Of a DNA stretch of 64,000 nucleotides, positions 39,401 to 49,900 are shown one piece after another. Both the position numbers and the translations under genes were made by a program. Below the pieces are notes generated by a model. The model saw only the letters and a list, made by a program, of their open reading frames with translations, was not told the DNA's origin and made no database searches. Source of the DNA: Hirundichthys speculiger (taxonomy: Eukaryota > Chordata > Actinopteri > Beloniformes > Exocoetidae); NCBI GenBank assembly GCA_018398805.1, contig JAGFBZ010001895.1:2935001-2999000 (forward strand). Direction: 5' to 3'. Every line of letters starts with the position of its first letter. Position 1 is the first letter of the stretch.

Positions 39401-42400
39401 ATACCTTTAGTTAAAGTAAATGAGGTTCAGTAGTTTTTTTATTTTTTAATCTCATGGAAGCTTTAGATGAGAGGAACGAGGGAGAGGATAGTGAATGGAG
39501 GAGAGACTGCTGCTGGCTTGTGCACGTTAGCATTAGCTTCCGTTAGCTCACGTTAGCGTGATTTCAAAACTCCATGGAAGCGATTGTTATGTTGTAGGTG
39601 GCCGATTGGGTTTTACATATTAAAGCTTGTGCTTCCCTCCTCGTCGAATTCGCTCTGAGGATTCGTCACAAATAACCACCAAACTATCTTCTTGTAAAAC
39701 TTAACGAAGTTCCACGCCGCCATGTTTGTTGTGATCAGTACCTGTGCTACATGCTGCATTCAAGGTGTAACGTAAATTCCCATGTTCCCTCGTTTGCTAG
39801 TCGTTCTTTCAGGCTTTTCTATTTTTTTCTTTTTTTATGTGTAACATGAGGGAGAATACTGCGAATATCAATTCAAGTCAGCAACTACCAAAATTATGAC
39901 CGAGTTAACGACTTGTTTTCTGGCATGAGGGGGTATTCTTAATTTTCCTTACTGAGTAATCATTTTTCTGATTATGCCGACGTTACTTGAACATAACATT
40001 CACTGCCGGTCATTTAAGACTTAGAGTGAGCGAGGCACTGCCGTGTTGACAAAAATATATGTTATCGGGGCTATTCGTCGTGATATCGGAGTTATTGGGA
40101 TGACGTCATAATTTCCTGTTATCGGCCCGATAGTTATCGTGCACCCCTAGTGGCAGCATCTTTATTGCTGTCATTCTTTGAAATAACATTGTGAGATGCG
40201 AAGGTTTTCTGCTGAAGCTTATATCAATGTTTTGCTCTCTACAGTTAATAAACAGGACTGTTGTTGTTGGTTGGGGTTAGGTGTTTTCTGGGGGGAAAAA
40301 AAAAATGTTAATAATTTTAATATTTTTTTACTACTATCACATTTGCTCTAAAGGTTACACTTAGTAGCTGTAAATATTTGAAGTAATGTCACAGTATGTC
40401 ACACTTTTAATGTTGACTGGGAAGAAAACCTTTTGATAGAGAAAAAAATTCAGAGATTGGCAAATTAGTACCCAAAATATAAATCAGACTTTAGGAGATA
40501 CACTTCAGTCACACAATGACTGAGAAGCTTTTTCTTTGTCTAAAGAAGGGAAACTGAAAACTTAAGTTCTCTTAATAAGTACTAAAACTATCTACCAGCA
40601 TCATTAAAGGTGTGGTGAGAAGGAGGAGCAGAGAGCCAAATTACTGATTGACTTATAGGATGTCATCAAATTCAATTTAATTCAATTCCTGAAGGGAAAT
40701 TAACTGCTTGCAGTAGTTGCCATTATTTAAGTCTCCTTAAATATTCATTATAGGTAGTTATAGCTGTGAGCATCATAAACCATCATAAACCTTGGACACT
40801 TAGATTAAGAGAAGGGCTGAGCCGTCAGTTGGTGGTGAGTTGAATCAAGTAGCAGGGGAGGACGCCAGATAGGTTTGGTGCAACCAAGCATCTCGTGAGG
40901 TAGTGCTGCTTTTTCCTGGACTGTGGCAGTTACTATCACAGTAAACAACGCTGTTCAACACAGCAAAGATCAGGGAGTTAAATGTTTCAATGACAACGGT
41001 CCCTTTGTGACATGACACCAGGCTCCCGAAAAAGAAAGGACACAGGACCCAAAAACCCGTCTTGAACATGCATCATAGCATGTAAGAGCATTGTCTCACA
41101 ATGCACGGGTCTCAGCCAGCTCACTGCTGTTTAGTAGGAAAAACAAGCGTCATTTATCAGCAGGGAGGAAAGAGTTTCTGTTAACATTAGCAGCTGAAAG
41201 CTTGGAATCATCTAACTATTTGTTTAAATTAGCAGATGTGTCCAAATGTTGCACCATCAATAAAGACGTCAGCTCCCTCTCTCATGCAAGCACACACTCA
41301 TTCAAACTTGATGTGTGGTGTGGGCAAATCAGTGAGGAAAAATCTCTGTTTTGTTTTGTTTTGGTTTTTTTCTCGAGTTTTCTTGACAGTCCAAACTGGT
41401 CAGTGCCACAGGTTTAATGCCTTTTAGAGGGATACTCTTTGCTTTATAGTTAAGCTTAAAATTAGTTAAAGGTCCAGGATAGCACTTGCATATTATGAAT
41501 TATATGAATTTTGTCACTAGGCAAGGCCTCACAAATATGGGAAATAAGAGTGTGTGTATGTTTGAGAGTTTTGAGCCTTTTCAGTCATTCTTTAGTTAGG
41601 TTCATCATAACAACAGCATTAGAGCTGCTGGAGATACTCATGGTCTCTAGAAGAGAAGGAGCCTTTATGATTTCATAAACTCTTCATGGGACACTCTCCT
41701 GTAAAAAAAAAACAGAAACACAGACTGTAGATTTTTTTATTTTAAGTCTTTTTATGTTCCAGCTGTGGACTTAGTTGAAAAAAACTTTACAACTTTTCAC
41801 TTCATGGAGGTAGTATCTCCTATCAACTTTGCAGCCTAGCTGTTGGCACACTGAGCATGCTTGCAGGGAGGGAGTCAAATTGGCAAAGATAAACTGAGTT
41901 AGTTGTATATCCTCTAAACTCAGTTCTTTCAGTTAAATATTTGTAAAACTAACAAACTCTCAATCACTGTGGCTTTGACCAAAATCAGTCCATCAAGCGC
42001 CCAGTTAACTCTTAACTTGGAGTCTCTGAGTAGGCGGATAGCAGTGAATCAGTTTTCACAAAACTGATCCACAGATAAAAGTGTGCAGCTCAGATAAATA
42101 ACAATAGCATATGTGCACATGCATCCATCTACAGCATCTATATACATCTATAACATCCACGATATAAGCTTAATTTTTTCTTTTTTTCAAATTCTCACTT
42201 TATTTTTCAGGATTAAAAAAAAAAAAAAGCAATTTAAGATACAGTTGCAGACAAAACACTTGGACACACCTGCTTATTGACAAGGTGTCTAAACTCCTGG
42301 TTGGTACAGTCGATTGTACATTAAACAAAGAATGAGTTCGGCATGTGAAGAAGTGACAAGAGAGAGTCAACTTTTGGATCAATTTTAGTGAAAAGTACAA

Positions 42401-45400
42401 ATGTCAGTTCAATGTCAGGAGGTGGGAAAATCTTTTCAAAGAGGACGCTGTTAGTGGAGGGAAGTTCTTGCTCCAACCCATGCCAGTGGGTCTGCAGATA
42501 AGGTCACTTCCTGCTGGCTATCCTCTTAGGAGCGTCTCAGGCCGACGTTTTGCGCCTCCTGTCCAGCATCACCTGCAGCTGCAGCTGCTTTCTTTCTGCC
42601 GGGTGAGGCAACAGTTTGTTTTGACGCAGACTGAGCTTTCCCAGCATCCACTTTCCTGTGATGCTTTGCTTGTGAAGCTGCTGGCCTGAGCAGCTCCAGC
42701 AGGCTTTTGTTTCTGTCCCACAGCCCGTACAGACTCCCGTGAATGTAATTCTCGCTCTTCAACCTTCTTCTGTTTCCCTCTGGCTGCTTTCATTGGCCTC
42801 CAGGTTTCTGTCTCGGCTCTTCTTCTGTTGCCCTTTCCAAACATTCACTTTTGCTCTCAGCCGAACGATCGTTTTTCACGCTCGTCTGATTGTCTGTGTG
42901 TTTCCGTTTTGTTGTTTTAGCTGTGATTGCTGCGTCTTTTTAGATTGTTTCTAGATGGCTGCAACCAGGTGCCCCGCTTTGGTCATTTAGATGTGTGGGA
43001 GCAGCCTCTGATTTCGTCAGTGGTGTCTCAAAGACCTCACCTAGATCACTAAAATCTAGACGTCTCGTCACATCAGCTGGAGGAGGAGTCCTGTATAGGG
43101 CTGGGCGATTTTATCGATTCTGCGATATATATCGATTTTTTTATTTCCCCAGGGAGTATCAATATTTCAACTGTGGGTATCGATATTCTAAGCTCCCTTC
43201 AGAACCCCCGTGTCCCGCACGGGTGCCATCAAGTCCTCCAGCCGCTAGTGTCGCTGTAGAGCATTTCTAACAAGTTATCCAGAAGCAGCTTCTTTCTCTT
43301 TCAGCAGGAGCTGAGCCAGTCAGGAGAATGGCGGCGAGTATAAACGCAGCGCCTGCGTGCTTAAAAGCAGATGTGTGGGAGCAGTTCGGTTTTAAAATGA
43401 AAAAGGAAAGCGAAGATTTAGAAAAAGTATGGCGGTTTGCAAGCTGTGTCACACAAACGTGAAGCACTCTGGAAATACCACCAATGTGTGAGCCAACCTG
43501 AAACGTCACCACCCGCACAAGGTAAGGACAAGCTAACTGAGAGCTAAGAAGTTGCGGCATGATCCGAAACAAACCACGCTGGACAGTTTTCATCTACTTC
43601 ACCTAGGTCACAGAAAATTACGGAGTCCATTGTCTACTTTATTTGTCAGGATTTGAGACTGTATTCAGTGGTGGAAAACACCGGCTTTAGGTGCATGATG
43701 AACGTGATGGAGCCCCGCTATCCTATTGTATTTTATTCATTTTGTCCAGCATGTGTAAGCTGCCTGTCAGCCATATAATGTGTAATTGATGTTTTCAGTT
43801 CAATTAATTCGAACAAAGTAATTGGAAAACTCACAAGATGTCACCAAAATTACTTTGTCCTGTTAAAATCTTTCGGAAAATAATGTAAATGTATTGTAAG
43901 ATGAATATCGATATATATCGTATTGTGAGCCACATATATCGTATCGTATCATATTGCGAGATTAGTGTATCGCTACAGCCCTAGTCTTGGGCAGCTGTCG
44001 GTCCGACGGGATGAAATTACCAGCAAAGCGTCTTGCTGTATCAGAATAGTTCTCTGACATACTGACTCATACAAGCTTAATTTGACACTCGGTGGACATA
44101 TCTTACTCTCTGAGCTGATGTGTAACCCTCCAACATCTGCAGTGCCTTGTATCAACTTTGCTATCAATATTCTGTTTTCTGCCATTTTTGGTATGCTTTA
44201 ACTTTAGCCATAATATTTTTGTTAGTCAGAGCTTTCTATTAAATGTTTGGTGCATATGACATATGGAAGAAGCATATTAAATGTCCCCTGATTTCTAACA
44301 TGTACTCAAAACCTGGAAAGGAAAGCCTCTGTTATCAAGAGAAGATGAAAGCCACTGCCATGTCCAAGTTTTAGGTTTTGATAAGGAAAAAAAAAAATCT
44401 TGCTTTGTTTCATTGGGTCACCCTGAAGCTGGGAAAATTTCAGATATAATTTCTATGTTTTTACAAAACAGGTTGCGGTAAAACAAGAAACTGATGTTTA
44501 AATCATATCGCTTCTTTAAAAATGTGTTGCAAAGGTGACCTTACTGCAGCATCTAAGACGAAAAACAAAGAGAAAAACCGAAAGCAATTGATATCTTTTT
44601 GCTCTTTGGCAGCTTCTAAAGCTCAAGGTCAACCAATAAAACTTTGTATTGCATTGCTTTTAGTTTTTACTTATTTAATCAGTGCAAATGGGCTTGTAGT
44701 TTGTTGACATTTAATTTCTTTTGAAACTTGTGCACATGAAAAGCGTGCAGTGCACAAACATGTGGATCATATAAAATGTGACATGAATGAACACAGGAGC
44801 AGTCCAGGTGTTTTGCATTTTCTTGTGTTGTAAACCTGGCATGCCAAAATAGATATTGTATATTAAGAAAATGAATAATATCGACAAGAAAAAAAAATCT
44901 TAGATATCTTGGGTTCAAACTGTCTGCAAAGAAATAAAAGTCATAAGAAATATATGAATCACTGATTTTTATAAATCTATTTGCAAGTACTGCACAGAAG
45001 GAACATGAATTCTCACAGACTGAACTTCCAGAGTCTTAAATGCCAAAATGACAAGTGAGTTTCTGTTGAGCAGCTGTGAGAGCTAAGGAACAGTGGAGCG
45101 CACTGTCATCACCCTGTGTCTTTGGAACCACATTGTGGATATAGCATACAAGATGAGCACTCATGCGAGGATACTTTTCTGCATGTCAGTACTGTTCGAT
45201 GTGCTTGCAATTCAGAGTCCCTCTCTCACAAACAGATGAAAAACAAATCCCCTTCATTGTCCTTGTATTCTACTTATATGCCTGTTGTTTTCCATCCACA
45301 CACACTGTTTTGACTTGCACAGGTTTTAAAATGCATTAAATAGCATAGCTGTCCTGAAAAAAAAAAAAAAAACTAAAGGCACGTAGGCCTCAGAGATCAA

Positions 45401-46928
45401 ATGATTCTGGTTGGTTAAAAGTTTGCTTTAGCCCAACTGATTTTATCAAAGAAGACATGAAAAAGAATAAATACCAAAGAGCATGGGTGAAAATCAGAGA
45501 CAACAGGTTCACTGGATATTCTCCACAATGTTTCCTCTCTCATTACTGTTGCAAGACACAACCATAGCATCAATCACAGCACCAACAGGAGCAAGAGTCC
45601 ATCACGCTTCAGACTGTTCCACATGTTTCCGAAACTGCCCCCAAGTGACAGCAAAAAATCTAAATGCGTATCTGTGTAACATTAATGCAGAGCAGTTGTA
45701 GAACCATGTTCTCCAAGGTGAAGTACACACTTTATTCAGTGAAGGAAAGCTGTCTGAAGCGTTTGCCTGCTCTGGACTGATGAACATGAACTAACATCCA
45801 CATGCAGCCAAAACACCTGCAGCAAGACTGAAGCTCAGATAAAACCACATTATTACACTTCTTAAACCTCTCAAAGTAATTAGTTACCCTACATTTAAAA
45901 TATATGTTAGAGTTTTGACTAAAGTGCTAGCTTACTCATGAGAAATACAGATGACTACGAAGATTAAGCCAACAAAAGCTCACTCACCTTTATTGGCTCA
46001 GTGCTGAAACAAATCTTCCGACTGGGAGGCGCAGGCTCCTCTTCCTCAGGGAGGCCTGGGATCTCAGAGCAACTGCTCTCCGGCTGATATACCTCCTCAT
46101 CATCTTCATCTTCCTCCTCGTCAAGCTGGCTTCCCCCAGAGTCTTCCTCTCCAAGTCCACTGTACGCACTTATATCTACTAGATCTCCCTCTGAGTAATC
46201 CTCCCTTCTCGAGCCATCCTCATCATCATCCTCATCCTCATCCTCCTCCCTCTTGCTCTTCCATTCTGAGTCTGCTCCTTTCTCGTCTGAGGAGGAAGAG
46301 GAAGATCGAGGCTCTTTCTCTCCATTTTCCAGTGAAGCATGAACCTCGGCTTGCACTAACCTCCCTCCGGTTTCAGAAATCCCACTTGAGCCGTCCAACT
46401 TTCCCACCTGTGGCTCCAACTCAAGGGCCGCTGTATTTGAGCCCCTCACTTCAGTCGTTGCCGGCGGGGCACCTGATTCTGGTTTAGCCTCAGATGAGGA
46501 TGAGGAGGAGGTGACAGTCACTGAAGATGACGAGGAGTTGGAGGAGTTGGAAAGTTGGTCACCTGACTGTCCAAACCCATCTTTCTCTTCATTTGTAACC
46601 ACTCCCCCTATGCTCCTCTGCAAAGCTTCTGGCACCTCTGCTGCCAGGGTAACTGCTGCTATCTCCTCTTCACCCTCATTACCAAGGAGGAAGCGCCTTT
46701 GTCTGCAAGAGGAGGACAAGCAGAGACTATGGCACCACTTAATCAATTCGTACATTTAGGAAGGGCTAGGAAATTAATCAAAAATTAATTGAAACCAACA
46801 TTCAGAATCTATAACAGACATAATCCTTTCCATGTCAATCATTTCAATTGTCTGAAATATATTAAATGACCATGAAAAGTTAACCTCTGTGTTTCCTTCC
46901 ACTTATTTTAAAATAACAAAGATATGTA

Positions 46929-46967
<39 letters not shown>

Positions 46968-49900
46968 AAATGTCCCAGTTTTAACAGTTGAGCACATTTG
47001 GAGCAATTTTTTCTGTAATCTATGTGGGCAAACAATAAAACAAAAATAAAATTTCAATTAATTGTAATCGAGGTAACATGTTTAATTAATCATGATATTG
47101 ATTTGAGGTCATATTGCTCAGTCCTATGCACAATATGACCCCAAATCAATATCATGATCACTATGTTTTGGTTCACCAGCTCTTTTCCAAACCAACTTCC
47201 TTGCTTTCTCACCTTCTTTTCGACTGCATCAGCTCTGACTGGAAGTTTGGGCTTTGGTGCCAAAGCAGGGGCTGACCGACGCTGGGAGAGGTAGGAATTG
47301 TGTTGCGGTTCGGACTTCTCAAACACCGCGCTGAGTTGGCTTACAGTCGGGCTGACAGCCTCGCTGGGCCCAACTGAAGTTGGAGCAGTGGGAAGAGAGG
47401 CGAGAGTGGGAGCGGGAGGATCATCAAGTCGATCGAGAGCTTCAGTGGACCCGTTAAAGCGAGCCACAACATCTAGACGGCTCCCCTGGAAGCCTGACAC
47501 CCGCTCCTTCTTCAGCAAGATGCGGTTAGTGGCAGCTTGCTTCTCCTGACAAAAACAGCAACTCAGTCAATGATTTTGATGCTAGTGGAAAAAAAAAAAA
47601 AAACACAAAACAAATGGAAGCGTAAGGGCTCACCTGTAGGGTCCGCTGTTCAAATATTCTCCGGGTCTCCTGAAGCTTGGAGAAGCCCGTGGATGAGCCT
47701 CCGCTGTCTCCAGCTGTTTTAGAGTCAAAGCGGTTGATCCTCTCCGAGACTGTGCCCCCGAGTTTCAGAAGGGCGCTATGGTCAACGTTCTCATTGAGGC
47801 TAGAGGCTCTAGGTATAGATAGTTTCAACGCCTCCTCCTTATCTGCAAAAAACAACAACAACAAAAGCAAAAATAGAGTTACAGTGTGTGACATTTAAGG
47901 CAACCTACTGACAGAAGTGCAATATAATGTTCATGACTGGTGAAAAGGGTGTTGAATGATGTCAAAATTTGATATGTTTCGACAAAAATTAGATATCTCT
48001 TTTTTTACTATCCAACAGGCGGATCCAGACATGATGCATGATTTCCTCCTCACCACTTTAAAAATTTACCCCCAGGTCTAGAAGGAAAAAAACAAATACT
48101 GGCTCTAGAGTGGGGTTTTTATGGTTTTCACTCAGTTACTATATTCCGTTCATTTAAGCTTATTTTCTTTTTTCGATTTTTTTTACGGAGTACAAACCTA
48201 ATCATATATTCAATGCTGAAAGACATTTTCTGTTTACTGTGTTTTGTATTAGGGTTTGGTAGTCTGCTGGAAGATGTTGTGGTGTGTAATCAAAGTCTCC
48301 ATGAAACAGCTTCTGCAGTTTTATTTGCTCCTGCACATGTTTTATGGTTCTACAAAAGTTCAGGAGGCTGCCCCTCCCCCAGAACCCCACGGTACTCTGA
48401 TCAGTGAGCTCTGACGGTCTCAGTAGTTTGTTTTATTGAACCAGTTCTATAGTCCCCTGCAGAACATCCCTGGGTGAGGACAGGAACATTCAAAAATACA
48501 TTAATGATGGATGAAAGGTCATCTATTAAAGTCACAAGCGACCGCCATCAACAACCAGTGTGATCGTCATCACACAGAAACCTATATGGATAATTCCAGT
48601 AGAGCTGGAGAGTCGTACCTTTGCTTGTCTTAACCAATGAATCTTACAAGTACCCAGATAATTTCCAAAGGACCCATACCATATAGGCTCTACTAGAATT
48701 TAAAGTTCAAGACATTTTATTGGACATAAAATTGGTATACAGTCTCTGGTGCATGACGAGTCATCAGTATTTTTAAAGTGCTCCAGTGAAGCTGCTGCAG
48801 GAAATTCTATGTTCAGATCTGAAGATATTAAATACGACAAAGCCGTAAATTTGTTTTTTAAAGTACATATAAATCTGAAGAGCACAAAGGTTAATAAACA
48901 TAGAGTTTAGACTAACATTAAGAGTGAGAACCTGTGAAGAAACAAGATGACCACTTCATACTCAGCTGACTTAAAAAGCTGATCAAGAAAAAACTATAAC
49001 AATTAAGAAGATAAATGTAAAAAAAAACAAAAAAAAAAACAAAAACAAATAAATAAAAACCATGCTTTTACTGTTTACTTCAAACAAAAATAGACAACCC
49101 AAGACAAGTAACATATTTAGTAGCTTAGTTCAGTGTAGGACAAATAACAGACTCAGCTAACCTCTTAAACCTTCAGCCCATTATCACGCTGCTGCTTTAA
49201 CATGACACGCACCCCCACTAAAGGGGGTTAAACTGTTGGTTTGAGTTAGCGGCCCACAGGGCATTTGGCAAATGTAATAATCAGACCTTAGGAAACAGTT
49301 TGGGAGGACTTTTCTGAGGTGCAAATGTCCCCATCTCCAAAAAGAGAAAAACAGATGTGCATGTATCCAACCTGTAAGGCCTCAAAGTGATGGATTCTTC
49401 ATACTCTTAATGATCTTAGTTTTGGAATCAGTTTGAAGAACTGATATTTGTTTTAAAAAAAAATCTTACTTGCTGTCAGATAGCATGAGAAAGATCTTCC
49501 CACACCACATTGTTAATGCCAGGTAGAGGACGCTGGCTTTGTCCCATTATCTGTTGCTACGCTAAAATCTGTAGCTCACAGTGGAACAAAAAATCTTTTA
49601 TAGGTTCTCCATGAAACTCTTAAGAAGGCAGCAGTTTCTTTCTTTCTTTCTCTTTCTTTTTCTTCTTAAATACTGGGCAATGTAAAGCCTGGCTGTCTTG
49701 CAATTCAAATTTAAAATTGCTGTTCAGGAAGGTTTTAAACAAACATTTCATCCTTTGCTCCATCTACCTTCCACCTTACCACGGGTCTGACAAGCCAGAG
49801 TTCTGAGTTCTCCTCACACAAATCATCTAAAGGTGGTCGACAAAAATAAAACGATGAAGTTTCCTTACCTATCATTTTGGCTCCATCCTCCTCATCACCA

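Larger units (their letters stand above)
35095..45987. other. ppp1r9b intron 4 (about 10.9 kb), repeat-rich
   Basis: The largest intron. It holds an (AT)n at 36,448-36,495, MITE copy 2, a C22 run, a GT tract at 38,207-38,231, two hAT-like elements (39,051-40,149; 43,096-43,983), a short LINE-tail fragment (about 40,668-40,760) and an unexplained Lys/Ala-rich open stretch near 42,530-42,990. No ppp1r9b exon was found inside. Confidence 0.6.

Noticed and set aside
46646..46757. Extending ppp1r9b exon 4 upstream to an ATG ([10 protein letters not shown]...)
   Set aside because: The good acceptor CCTCTTGCAG lies inside that extension, the extra residues are unlike spinophilin, and the ATG is preceded by a stop and transposon-like sequence.
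46703..46900. Possible microexon after TTTAATATATTTCAG to repair the exon 3/4 phase
   Set aside because: The candidate of 56 bp fits the phase but creates TGA at the junction; a 32-bp version needs a poor GTCTGT donor. Neither peptide resembles spinophilin.
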